In this document: one piece after another, positions 41,135-48,951 of the stretch
How the letters are laid out: every line of letters starts with the position of its first letter
How positions within the stretch are numbered: the first letter of the stretch is position 1
DNA from: Kitasatospora phosalacinea
GTDB taxonomy: Bacteria; Actinomycetota; Actinomycetes; Streptomycetales; Streptomycetaceae
Assembly (NCBI RefSeq): GCF_030268885.1
Contig: NZ_BSSA01000005.1
Location: 124,001-188,000, forward strand
Direction of reading: 5' to 3'
Length of the DNA: 64,000 nucleotides
Translations under genes and position numbers: made by a program
Notes under the pieces: generated by a model
Seen by the model: only the letters and a program-made list of their open reading frames with translations
Told to the model about the DNA's origin: nothing
Database searches by the model: none

Positions 41135-41939
41135 CGGGCGCCTCCGGGGTGGGGGAGGGGCGGGCTCGGGGCAGGTAGGGCTCGTCGGCGGGGAAGAGGC
41201 GGCGACGGGGACGTCGGTGCTGGAGCGCACGGCCGTCACCCACTGCTCGCGCCGGTCGGTCCGCGAGCGCACCAGGGGAGCAGCAGCGGGGCCGGGCGGA
41301 TCAGTACGATCGCGGCCTCCGACTCCGGGAGGCGGCGGCCGGGAGCACCCCGGTGGGGAACGCGGCGAGGCGGACGGGACGGTGCGGGCGGCCAGGCCCG
41401 GCAGCAGGACCGCGACGAGCAGCGCGGCCCCGGACGCGGCGGCGAGCACCATGGAGGGAACCCCCGGATCGGCTGAGGAACAAGAGGGCTGTCCCCTTGT
41501 TCGCCGACCAGGCTTCCCGGCACACCGCGAGTGACTTTATACGACTCTTACGCCTCCTTGACAGGCCCTTTGCGGCCAGAACGGCGGGCCGGGCTTCCCG
41601 GCCGGGGCCGTCCACGGAGCGGGGCCGGGAGGGGGTCGTACCGCGACTGCGGCGGTCCCGTCCCGGTGCGCGGACGCCGGTGGTGCCGGTCGTCGGTGAA
41701 GCCGCCGTCGGCACGGGGGCATGCGGACGGAATTGTTCCGTTTTGCCGCCGGGAAAGCGGAGTTCGACGTTCCGCAGCGCGGGGGGCGCTTTCACCGCAC
41801 CTTCATCTCTGTGCGTATGATCCGGCACCGGATCTCGGGCCATCGCCACGACAAACGGCACTTGGCCTGCGCAGATCCCCTGTCTCTCCACCCTTGTGCC
41901 GGTGCGCCGCGGCGTGCCGGTCGACCCTGTGAGGTCTGC
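41135..41939. other. Long region without a supported gene
   Basis: About 800 bases. The minus-strand frame of the CBS remnant stays open back to 41452 and starts with a hydrophobic stretch (MVLAAASGAALLVAVLLPGLA), but the rest is Pro/Arg-rich without bias. Lower-GC patches occur at 41520-41570 (GACTTTATACGACTCTTAC, TTGACA) and around 41735-41750 (CGGAATTGTTCCG, a perfect dyad). The right end probably contains the promoter of the anchored surface protein at 41940. Confidence 0.45.
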
Positions 41940-42932
41940 ATGAAGCTGCGCCGTGCCATGGCCGTCTCCGCCGCCACGACGCTGGTCGCCGGTGTCGCCC
42001 TCGCGGCCGCCCCGGCCGCCCTGGCTGCTCCCGCCGTCTCCGCGGTGGCCGCCGTTCCCGCCGCGCCCAAGCTCGGCGGCACCGTCTCCCTGAACGACTT
42101 CCCCGCCACCGTCGCGGCCGGGGGGACCCAGGTCACCTTCTCCGAGACCGTCACCAACACCGGCGACGACGCGGTCGCCCTCCCGGTGGTCTTCCTCACC
42201 TCGGCCGGCAACCTGTCCACCGACCAGGTCAAGGCCCAGTTCCAGAACCCGTACACCCACAAGTGGGTCGACGCCCAGATGCGGAGCGACGGCCCCGACG
42301 GCCCGGGCGTCGCGCTCATCCTGGGAAGCCTCGACGACGACGCCGAGCCCGACGAGAACTCCGTGGTCTTCGTCCCGGCGGGCAAGAGCGTCACCGTCCA
42401 GGTCCGCCTGACCCTGGCCGCCGACGCCGTCGCCGGTGCGGCCACCGCCGAGCCGTACGCCGTCCTGTTCCCCGCCTCCGAGTCCGAGGAGGAGCCCGAG
42501 GGCGACGACCTCCTGGAGGGTGCGAAGAAGGCGTTCACCATCACCGCCCCCGGCGGCGCCTCCGCGTCCGCCTCCGCCTCCGCCAAGCCCTCGGCGTCCG
42601 CCTCGGCCGTGCCGTCCGCCTCGGCCAAGCCCTCGGCGTCGGCGTCGGCGTCGGCGGCGGCCTCCGCCAAGCCCTCCGCCTCGGCCAAGCCGTCCGCGTC
42701 GGTGTCGTCCTCGGCCGCGCCCACGGCCGCGCCGTCCGGGCTGCCCACCAAGAAGCCCTCCACCACCACGGTCGACGAGGCCAAGAAGCAGGCCCAGAGC
42801 AGCCTGGCCAGCACCGGCGGCGGCAGCGACTCCACCGCCATGGCCGCCACCGGCGCCGCCGCCCTCGTCCTGGGCGCCGGCACCCTCGTCCTGGTGCGCC
42901 GCCGCCGCACCAACACCCACCGGGCGCAGTAG
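41940..42932 (+). CDS. Cell-wall-anchored surface protein with LAXTG sorting signal
   Basis: 330 residues, ATG 41940. Signal peptide MKLRRAMAVSAATTLVAGVALAAAPAALA; then a beta-rich domain of about 150 residues (GTVSLNDFPATVAAGGTQVTFSETVTNTGDDAVALPVVFLTS). A Ser/Ala/Lys/Pro repeat stalk (SASASASAKPSASASA and similar) runs to about residue 270. The C-terminus has LASTG at 289-293, a hydrophobic helix and RRRR: a class E sortase substrate of the LAXTG type. The protein should be covalently attached to peptidoglycan. The partner or ligand is unknown. Confidence 0.85.
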   Translation: MKLRRAMAVSAATTLVAGVALAAAPAALAAPAVSAVAAVPAAPKLGGTVSLNDFPATVAAGGTQVTFSETVTNTGDDAVALPVVFLTSAGNLSTDQVKAQFQNPYTHKWVDAQMRSDGPDGPGVALILGSLDDDAEPDENSVVFVPAGKSVTVQVRLTLAADAVAGAATAEPYAVLFPASESEEEPEGDDLLEGAKKAFTITAPGGASASASASAKPSASASAVPSASAKPSASASASAAASAKPSASAKPSASVSSSAAPTAAPSGLPTKKPSTTTVDEAKKQAQSSLASTGGGSDSTAMAATGAAALVLGAGTLVLVRRRRTNTHRAQ

Positions 42933-43135
42933 GCCCGTACCCCGGTCCCGCCCCCCCGGGGCGGCGGGCCGGACCGGCCGGCTGATGTCGATCAGGCGGC
43001 CGGGCCCGGCCCGCCCGCTTCCCCGGAGGTCCGGGCGGGCGGTCCGTGCGGTCCGGGCGTGCGGCCCGGAAGCACTGGCCGTCCCCGGTCGAAAACGCCT
43101 CGTGCGCTGTCGGCGGCGGCTGCCAGGATGCCGAC

Positions 43136-43621
43136 ATGGCCGAGACGATCACCTACCTGCGCGGCGACGCCACCGCACCCCGGGGCAAGGGCCCCCGGAT
43201 CATCGCCCACGTCTGCAACGACCTCGGCGGCTGGGGCAGGGGCTTCGTCCTCGCGATCTCCCGCCGCTGGCCCGAACCCGAGGCCGCCTTCCGCCGCTGG
43301 CACCGGGAGCGCGCCACCAACGACTTCGGTCTCGGCGCCCTCCAGCTGGTCCAGGTCACCCCCCAGCTCAGGGTCGCCAACATGGTCGGCCAGCGCGGCA
43401 TCCGCACCGCCCGCTCCACCGGCGCCCCCGTCCGCTACGAGGCCATCGACACCGCCCTCGCCGCGCTCGCCCCCGAGGCCCTGCGCCTGGGCGCCTCCGT
43501 CCACATGCCCCGGATCGGCTGCGGCCTGGCCGGTGGCACGTGGGAACGGGTCGAACCCCTGGTCACCGCCCGCCTCACCGACCGGGGCGTGCCCGTCACG
43601 GTCTACGACCACGGGCGCTGA
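43136..43621 (+). CDS. Macro domain protein (ADP-ribose binding)
   Basis: 161 residues, ATG 43136. Pattern ITYLRGDATAPRGKGPRIIAHVCNDLGGWGRGFVLAISRRWPEPEAAFRRWHRE, then VANMVGQRGIR and VHMPRIGCGLAGGTWERVEPLV, is a macrodomain of the ALC1/OARD1-like type: the Asn in HVCND and the IGCGLAGG loop line the ADP-ribose site. It probably removes or reads ADP-ribose or O-acetyl-ADP-ribose. It stands alone; no DarT-like toxin is adjacent. Confidence 0.85.
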   Translation: MAETITYLRGDATAPRGKGPRIIAHVCNDLGGWGRGFVLAISRRWPEPEAAFRRWHRERATNDFGLGALQLVQVTPQLRVANMVGQRGIRTARSTGAPVRYEAIDTALAALAPEALRLGASVHMPRIGCGLAGGTWERVEPLVTARLTDRGVPVTVYDHGR

Positions 43622-43643
43622 GGTCTTCCGAGGAGGTGGGCGG

Positions 43644-43937
43644 ATGGGGGTCGCGCTGCCGCACCCGGAGGGCGTGCCCCGCTTCGGCCTCCTGGTGCTG
43701 ACCGTGCTGGTGGTCCTGATGTGCGGGGAGACCGCGCTGCGCGGGTCGGGGCCGGCCCGGGAGCACCCGGGGTCGGCCGGGCTGGTGGCGGCGGGCGCCG
43801 GGATCCGGCCCGGAAGCCCGCCGCCGGCCCTGGTCGGGTGCGCGGTCACGGCGACCGGCCTCGGTCCGGGCAACTGGCTGCGTCGGCGGGGCCGCCGCAG
43901 GCCGGACGTGCGGCACCCGGTCGACCGTCGCCGCTGA
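43644..43937 (+). CDS. Small membrane-anchored hypothetical protein
   Basis: 97 residues; ATG at 43644 after GAGGAGG. A hydrophobic helix FGLLVLTVLVVLMCGETAL near the N-terminus is followed by a Gly/Pro/Arg-rich tail. No known domain. It follows the macro-domain gene by 22 bases, so the two may share a transcript. The tail is low complexity, so I am only moderately confident. Confidence 0.45.
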   Translation: MGVALPHPEGVPRFGLLVLTVLVVLMCGETALRGSGPAREHPGSAGLVAAGAGIRPGSPPPALVGCAVTATGLGPGNWLRRRGRRRPDVRHPVDRRR

Positions 43938-43966
43938 ACGCCCCCGCACCGCCTACCATGCCGGGT

Positions 43967-44545
43967 ATGACGGAAGACGCCGGTGACCTGGACGGGTTGG
44001 TCCGCAAGCGGATCCGGGCGTTGCGGCTCGCGCAGGGGTGGTCGCTGGAGGAACTGGCGGCGCGGGCCAACCTCAGCCAGTCCTCGCTGAGCCGGATCGA
44101 GAACGGGCAGCGCCGCCTCGCGCTCGACCAACTCGTCACGCTGGCACGGGCGTTGGACACCACCCTGGACCAGCTGGTGGAGACCGCGGTCGAGGACGTG
44201 GTGATCACCCCGACGGTCGACGCCCAGCACGGCAGCATGCGCTGGCCGGTCAAGGGCGACCCCGGGATCAGCGTGGTGCGTCAGCGGATGACCGAGCCGC
44301 CGCCCGACAACCCGGCCCGGATGCGCGCCCACCCCGGGCGGGAGTGGCTGGTGGTGCTCTCCGGCACCGCGGTCCTGCTGCTCGGCCACCGCCGGATCCG
44401 CCTCACCACCCACCAGGCCGCCGAGTTCCCCACGATGCTGCCGCACGCCATCGGCGCGGAGGGCGGCCCGTGCGAGGTGCTCGGCATCTTCGACCGGGAC
44501 GCCCGCCGCGGCCACCGGCCCGACCCGGGCCCGCGCGACCGCTGA
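43967..44545 (+). CDS. XRE family regulator with cupin sensor domain
   Basis: 192 residues. I chose ATG 43967 because TACCAT seven bases upstream is a good -10 box for a leaderless transcript; ATG 43958 is the alternative. N-terminal HTH: LVRKRIRALRLAQGWSLEELAARANLSQSSLSRIENGQRRLALDQLVTLARALDT. C-terminal cupin: MRAHPGREWLVVLSGTAVLLLGHRRIRLTTHQAAEFPTMLPHAI. Such regulators sense small metabolites. The downstream methyltransferase gene, 97 bases away, is a likely target. Confidence 0.85.
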   Translation: MTEDAGDLDGLVRKRIRALRLAQGWSLEELAARANLSQSSLSRIENGQRRLALDQLVTLARALDTTLDQLVETAVEDVVITPTVDAQHGSMRWPVKGDPGISVVRQRMTEPPPDNPARMRAHPGREWLVVLSGTAVLLLGHRRIRLTTHQAAEFPTMLPHAIGAEGGPCEVLGIFDRDARRGHRPDPGPRDR

Positions 44546-44578
44546 CCGGGCGGTTTGCGCCTGCGGCATGCGGGAGGG

Positions 44579-44590
44579 GCAAGATCTTGC
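44579..44590. promoter_or_regulatory. Perfect 12-base palindrome before the methyltransferase
   Basis: GCAAGATCTTGC is a perfect palindrome in the 97-base gap between the XRE-cupin gene and the methyltransferase gene. TACGGT near 44630 may be the -10 box of the methyltransferase. The palindrome is a candidate operator for the upstream XRE protein or another regulator. Confidence 0.45.
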
Positions 44591-44642
44591 GCGTTCCGGG
44601 AGGATGCGTGCCCCAGGCGCATGGCCGCCGTACGGTGGCCCC

Positions 44643-45512
44643 ATGAGCCACCCGCACGCCCACACCCCCCACCAGCACCCGCACCAGCACCCGCACCCGG
44701 CCGAGGACGACGCCGCCCTGGCCGAGCTCCTCGACCTCGACGCCGAGGTGCTCGCCGAGCACCTCGCCGCCGTCATCGACTGGCTGCCCCTGGACACTGC
44801 GCCGCAGCGGATCGTCGACCTCGGCGCGGGCACCGGCGCCGGGACCTTCGCCCTGCTGCGCCACTTCCCCGGGGCCCGGGTCACCGCCGTCGACGCCTCG
44901 CCCGGACACCTGCTGCGCCTGCGCGAGAAGGCCGGGGCGCTGGGCCTCGCGGACCGGGTCACCACCGTGCAGGCCGACCTGGACGCCGCCGACTGGCCCG
45001 ACCTCGGCACCCCCGACCTGGTCTGGGCCTCCGCCTCGGTGCACCACCTGGCCGACCCCGGGCAGGCCCTGCGCAAGGTCCGCGGACTGCTCGGCCCGGA
45101 CGGCCTGCTCGCCCTGGTCGAACTGGCTGGCTTCCCGCGCTTCCTGCCGCCGGACGCCCCCGCCGAACGCCCCGGCCTGGAGGAGCGCTGCCACGCCGCG
45201 ACCGACCGCCTGCACGCCGAGCAGTTGACCCACCGCGGCGCCGACTGGGGCCCGGTGCTGACCGCCGCGGGCCTCACCGTCACCGGCGAACGCACCGTCA
45301 CCGTCGAGATCGCCGCCACCGGGCACCCCTCCGTCGGCCGCTACGCCCTGGCCGCCCTGCGCCGGATCCGCACCGCCGTCGCCGAACTCCTCGACCCCGC
45401 CGACCTCGCCGCCCTGGACCGCCTGCTGGACGCCGACGGGCCCGACGGCGTCGCCCTGCGCGAGGACCTCGCGGTGCGCACCGAGCGCCGGGTCTGGGCC
45501 GCCCGCCGCTGA
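44643..45512 (+). CDS. SAM-dependent methyltransferase with His-rich N-terminus
   Basis: 289 residues. The class I fold is clear: IVDLGAGTGAGTFALLRHFPGARVTAVDASPGHLLRLREKA, then DLVWASASVHHLADPGQALRKVRGLLGPDGLLALVEL. The first 20 residues (HPHAHTPHQHPHQHPHP) are a histidine-rich tail that could bind nickel, zinc or copper. Substrate unknown; a small metabolite is suggested by the family. The upstream XRE-cupin regulator and the palindrome at 44579 point to specific induction. Confidence 0.82.
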   Translation: MSHPHAHTPHQHPHQHPHPAEDDAALAELLDLDAEVLAEHLAAVIDWLPLDTAPQRIVDLGAGTGAGTFALLRHFPGARVTAVDASPGHLLRLREKAGALGLADRVTTVQADLDAADWPDLGTPDLVWASASVHHLADPGQALRKVRGLLGPDGLLALVELAGFPRFLPPDAPAERPGLEERCHAATDRLHAEQLTHRGADWGPVLTAAGLTVTGERTVTVEIAATGHPSVGRYALAALRRIRTAVAELLDPADLAALDRLLDADGPDGVALREDLAVRTERRVWAARR

Positions 45513-45532
45513 GCGGCCCGGACCCGGCGGGG

Positions 45533-46165
45533 TCAGCGCCGCTCGTACAGGGCGCGGCCGATCCGGCGGCCCAGCACCAGGTGGGCGAGCAGGGCGCCGA
45601 GGGTGTTGAGCAGCACGTCGTCCACGTCGAACGCCCGGCCCTCCACCAGCAGGCCCTGCGCCGCCTCGACCGTGACCATCACCAGCGCGGTCAGCGCCGT
45701 CGCGGCCAGCACGCTGCGCAGCCGGGGGAACAGAACCGGCAGCAGCACGCCGAACGGCACGCCCAGCAGGACGTTCCCGCCGACCTGCTGCGCCGCGGCC
45801 CGGACGGCGGGCTGGTCCAGGTAACCGCGGATCGACGCGCCCAGGTGGTAGTTGGGGTGCACCAGGTTCCGCGCGCCGGGCACCGGCACCAGCGTCGCCC
45901 GGGCCAGCCCGACCGCGAACACCACGGTCAGCACCAGCCCGGCCAGCAGGACCAGCAACCGGACGGCGACGGACAACGGCCCGGAGCGGAGCAGGAACGG
46001 CTGCCCGGGCCGCTCCGCCCCCGGGGTGTCGGCGGCGGGCGCGGGCCCGGTCCGCCGGTGCCCCCAGTGCTTCCAGTGCCACCGGGAGGCGCTCCCGCCC
46101 GCCCGGCCGCCGCCGGTCCGCACCGGCTCCCCCCGCCCGGCCCCTGCCGTCCGCTCGCTGCCCAC
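45533..46165 (-). CDS. VanZ family membrane protein
   Basis: GTG at 46165 with AGGAGG 9 bases before; 210 residues. After a basic disordered start the sequence has four or five helices in VanZ order: LLVLLAGLVLTVVFAVGLARATLVP, VGGNVLLGVPFGVLLPVLFPRLRSVLAATALTALVMVTVEAAQGLLVEGRAFDVDDVLLNTLGALLAHLVLG. The acidic FDVDDVLLNTLGALLG motif is diagnostic. VanZ confers low teicoplanin resistance in enterococci; Streptomyces homologues are of unknown role. The second VanZ-like gene in this window. Confidence 0.82.
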   Translation of the reverse strand: MGSERTAGAGRGEPVRTGGGRAGGSASRWHWKHWGHRRTGPAPAADTPGAERPGQPFLLRSGPLSVAVRLLVLLAGLVLTVVFAVGLARATLVPVPGARNLVHPNYHLGASIRGYLDQPAVRAAAQQVGGNVLLGVPFGVLLPVLFPRLRSVLAATALTALVMVTVEAAQGLLVEGRAFDVDDVLLNTLGALLAHLVLGRRIGRALYERR

Positions 46166-46285
46166 CGTCACGGTCCTCCTTCGCCTGCGCTCCGCCACCC
46201 GCCTCCGTGCCTGCGCCGGATACCCCGTGGCGGCGCCCCCACGCCCGTTCGCCCTCCGGCGGGTCGGTGGGGGAGACTCACGAGC

Positions 46286-46678
46286 ATGGTTTCGACGGTG
46301 CAGAACGTGGCGATCGACTGTGCGGACGCGTACCGGCTGGCCCGGTTCTGGAGCGAGGTGACGGGGGGCCGGGTCGACCCGGAGTGCGGGCCGGGCGACC
46401 GGGAGACGCAGGTGCTGCTCGCGGACGGGCCGGTGCTGTACTTCCACCAGGTGCCCGAGGCCAAGACGGTCAAGAACCGGGTCCACCTGTGCCTGCGCCC
46501 GGAGGACCGCGACCGGGACGCGGAGGTGGCGCGCCTGCTGGCCCTCGGCGCGGTGCTGGTCGGCGACCACCGCGACGCGGACGGCACGGGGTGGGCGGTG
46601 CTGGCGGACCCGGAGGGCAACGAGTTCTGCGTGCTGCGCAGCGCGGCGGAGCGGTCCGCGGCGGCGGCCCGGGACTGA
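46286..46678 (+). CDS. VOC (glyoxalase-like) family protein
   Basis: 130 residues, ATG 46286. Features of the short VOC family in actinobacteria: VQNVAIDCADAYRLARFWSEVTGG, then LYFHQVPEAKTVKNRVHLCLRPEDRDRDAEVARLLALGA and VLADPEGNEFCVL. Metal ligand positions are plausible (His in VHLCL, Glu in EGNEF). These proteins bind or modify small, often toxic, compounds; the substrate is unknown. Its transcript ends in the strong hairpin at 46686. Confidence 0.82.
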   Translation: MVSTVQNVAIDCADAYRLARFWSEVTGGRVDPECGPGDRETQVLLADGPVLYFHQVPEAKTVKNRVHLCLRPEDRDRDAEVARLLALGAVLVGDHRDADGTGWAVLADPEGNEFCVLRSAAERSAAAARD

Positions 46679-46685
46679 GAACGCG

Positions 46686-46718
46686 CGGCCGCCCCCTCCC
46701 GCACGGAGGGGGCGGCCG
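46686..46718. terminator. Strong bidirectional hairpin terminator
   Basis: CGGCCGCCCCCTCC (46686-46699) and GGAGGGGGCGGCCG (46705-46718) pair perfectly over 14 bases with loop CGCAC. The structure lies between the convergent VOC gene and the GH55 gene, eight bases from the first stop, and can end both. Confidence 0.75.
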
Positions 46719-46738
46719 TTCTCCGGTGGGGGCCGGGC

Positions 46739-48919
46739 CTACGGGTACGCGACCAGGTTGGCCACGTTGGTGGTGGAGTTGGACGGCCCGCCGGTGGAGT
46801 TGATGACGTGGGCGATGGTCCCGGTGCCGCCCAGCGAGACGGTCACCATGTCGTGGAAGCGGACGGTGGAGCGGTTCGGGGCCTCGAAGGAGTGGTCCTC
46901 GACCACGGCCGGGTTGACGTTGAAGTAGGCGTAGGAGCCCAGGCCCCAGGCCTCGTGGGCGGTGACGCCGGGGGCGACCTGGTAGGCCGGGTAGCCGCGG
47001 GTGGTGCCGTTCGTCCAGGCCGCCTGGTTCGGCGGGTCGTACGGCAGCTCGTTCTGGAAGAAGTAGGTGCGGCCGCCGTTGCCGTTCCAGACCACCTGGG
47101 TCTGCTGGTAGTGCTCGACGAACAGGCCGTACATCGTGACGTCGTCGCCGTTGACGACCAGCCCGTTGGCGGCGGTGTTGCTGGTCCAGCCGACGCCGCT
47201 GCCGTGGTCCGCGCGCCACAGCCACATGTGGTCGCCGATCACGTCGTCGGAGTTGACCACCAGCGACTGGCTCGCCCGGCCGACGCCCGCGCCGCCGATC
47301 CGGAAGAACACGTCGTGCAGCGAGGTCGGGTCCGCCGAGTGGTCGGCGGAGGAGCCCGCGGCGCCGATCTGCATCAGCACCGGCGAGTTGACCGTCCCGG
47401 CGTCGATCAGCAGCCCGGCCAGCTTCACGCCGTCCACGTCCGCGACGTTCACGGCGGTGACGCCGTTGTCCGGGACGAGGGTGGCCAGGCCCAGGCCGAG
47501 CACCACGGTGTCGGGCCGGGTGACGTTCAGCGGCTGGTTCAGGTGGTAGACGCCCGGGGTGACCAGCAGGTTCCTGCCCTGGGCCAGCGCCGCGTTCATG
47601 TCGGCGGCGGTCGCGCCCGGCTTCACGACGAAGAACTGGTCGATCGGCAGCGAGCTGCCCTGCTGCGCGCCCCCCGCCCAGGTGGTGCCGGAGGTGTTGG
47701 AGCGCAGCGCCGGGACGAACACCTTGTAGGCGCCCGCGGAGTCGACGTACAGGAAGGGCTTCTCGCGCACCACCGGGGTCTGGGCCACGGTGGTGTAGGG
47801 CGGGTTGGGGAAGGAGTTGGCGGGCGCGTTGACGTCGCCGACGAACACCATGTTCCAGTTGGAGCCCGTCCAGCTGCCCCACTGCGCGTTGCGCGACAGC
47901 CACTGCTGCTGGGAGCCGGAGCGCAGCTGGCCGTCGATCTTCGAGTCGGCGATGAAGCCGCCCGAGGACCAGCCGCCGTCGTCCAGCTGCAGGTTGCCGC
48001 GCACGTGCATCCGGCGGTACGGGGCGGCCTGGGAGACCGCCCAGCGGTCGGTGCCGCCGGTCGGGTTGACCGACAGGTTCTCGGCGGAGCGCCAGAAGTT
48101 CTGCGTCGCGTTGCCCTGGAACCAGTCCGCCTCGGCGTGCACCGCGCCGTTGATCGTGACGTCGTCGGGGGAGAGGCCCAGGCCCGCGACCTGGGTGTAG
48201 AAGCCGACGTTGGCGTCCACGGCGTAGCTGCCCGGCTTGAACAGCAGGGCCTGGCGCTGGGCGCCGAACTGGTTGGACTCCTGCTGCGCGAAGACCGCGT
48301 TCAGCTTGGCCTGGATCGTGGCGGCGGGCGTCGACGGGTCGAAGACGGTCACGTTCGGCCCGAAGTCCGGCGTGCCGGGCGGGTTGGTGACGGTGCTCCC
48401 GAAGGTGAAGGACTGCGCGGCGGTGCCGTTGCAGGCGTACTGCTGCAACTGCACCGCGTCCGCGGTGGAGGCGCTCGGCACGTCCAGGCACTTGCCGCTG
48501 TTGCGGTTGACGAAGTGGTACGCGCCGCTGCTCTCGGCGACGGCCTGCCACTGCTGGTTCGAGCCGCCGCCGTACGTCCAGAGCTGGACCTTCGCGCCGT
48601 CGGCGGTGGAGACGTCGGTGACGTCCAGCACCTTCGAGGTGTCGTTCTGGTTGTTGATCCGGACGTACCCGTTGCCGAGGTCCTGGACCTGCCACTGCTG
48701 GGCGGTGGTGCCGTTGCAGGCGTACTGCTGGACGACGGTGCCGTTGGCGGTGGCGGCCGCGGCGGCGTCCACGCACTTGCCGGAGTTCTGCGCCACCAGC
48801 GTGGTCGCCCCGGTCGGGACGGCGGCCAGGGCGGACGGCGCGGGGGCCAGCAGGACGGCGGAGGAGGCCAGCAGGCCGACCGCGGCGGTCAGCGGGAGGA
48901 GTCTGGTGCTGCTGCGCAC
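46739..48919 (-). CDS. Secreted ricin-domain GH55-like beta-1,3-glucanase
   Basis: GTG 48919 with AAAGGAG upstream; 726 residues. Signal peptide followed by a beta-trefoil lectin domain (residues about 34-175) with repeated QQW motifs. From about 185 the long beta-helix (VTVFDPSTPAATIQAKLNAVFAQQ, HVRGNLQLDDGGWSSGGFIADSKIDG, DHMWLWRADHGSG, and YFFQNELPYDPPNQAAW) matches the Streptomyces GH55 exo-beta-1,3-glucanases (SacteLam55A type) often mislabelled adenylyl cyclase. A Glu in QNELPYDP is a candidate acid. It follows the chitinase gene after 32 bases and is probably its operon partner. Confidence 0.78.
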   Translation of the reverse strand: MRSSTRLLPLTAAVGLLASSAVLLAPAPSALAAVPTGATTLVAQNSGKCVDAAAAATANGTVVQQYACNGTTAQQWQVQDLGNGYVRINNQNDTSKVLDVTDVSTADGAKVQLWTYGGGSNQQWQAVAESSGAYHFVNRNSGKCLDVPSASTADAVQLQQYACNGTAAQSFTFGSTVTNPPGTPDFGPNVTVFDPSTPAATIQAKLNAVFAQQESNQFGAQRQALLFKPGSYAVDANVGFYTQVAGLGLSPDDVTINGAVHAEADWFQGNATQNFWRSAENLSVNPTGGTDRWAVSQAAPYRRMHVRGNLQLDDGGWSSGGFIADSKIDGQLRSGSQQQWLSRNAQWGSWTGSNWNMVFVGDVNAPANSFPNPPYTTVAQTPVVREKPFLYVDSAGAYKVFVPALRSNTSGTTWAGGAQQGSSLPIDQFFVVKPGATAADMNAALAQGRNLLVTPGVYHLNQPLNVTRPDTVVLGLGLATLVPDNGVTAVNVADVDGVKLAGLLIDAGTVNSPVLMQIGAAGSSADHSADPTSLHDVFFRIGGAGVGRASQSLVVNSDDVIGDHMWLWRADHGSGVGWTSNTAANGLVVNGDDVTMYGLFVEHYQQTQVVWNGNGGRTYFFQNELPYDPPNQAAWTNGTTRGYPAYQVAPGVTAHEAWGLGSYAYFNVNPAVVEDHSFEAPNRSTVRFHDMVTVSLGGTGTIAHVINSTGGPSNSTTNVANLVAYP

Positions 48920-48951
48920 GGGTGTCGCTCCTTTCTCGGGTCGGCGGGCGG

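Noticed and set aside
42540-42780. Repetitive DNA as a mobile or satellite repeat
   Set aside because: It encodes the Ser-Ala-Lys-Pro stalk of the cell-wall-anchored protein and keeps frame and codon bias.
43136-43621. DarT/DarG-type toxin-antitoxin pair suggested by the macro domain
   Set aside because: The next gene encodes a small membrane protein and no DarT-like ADP-ribosyltransferase is present.
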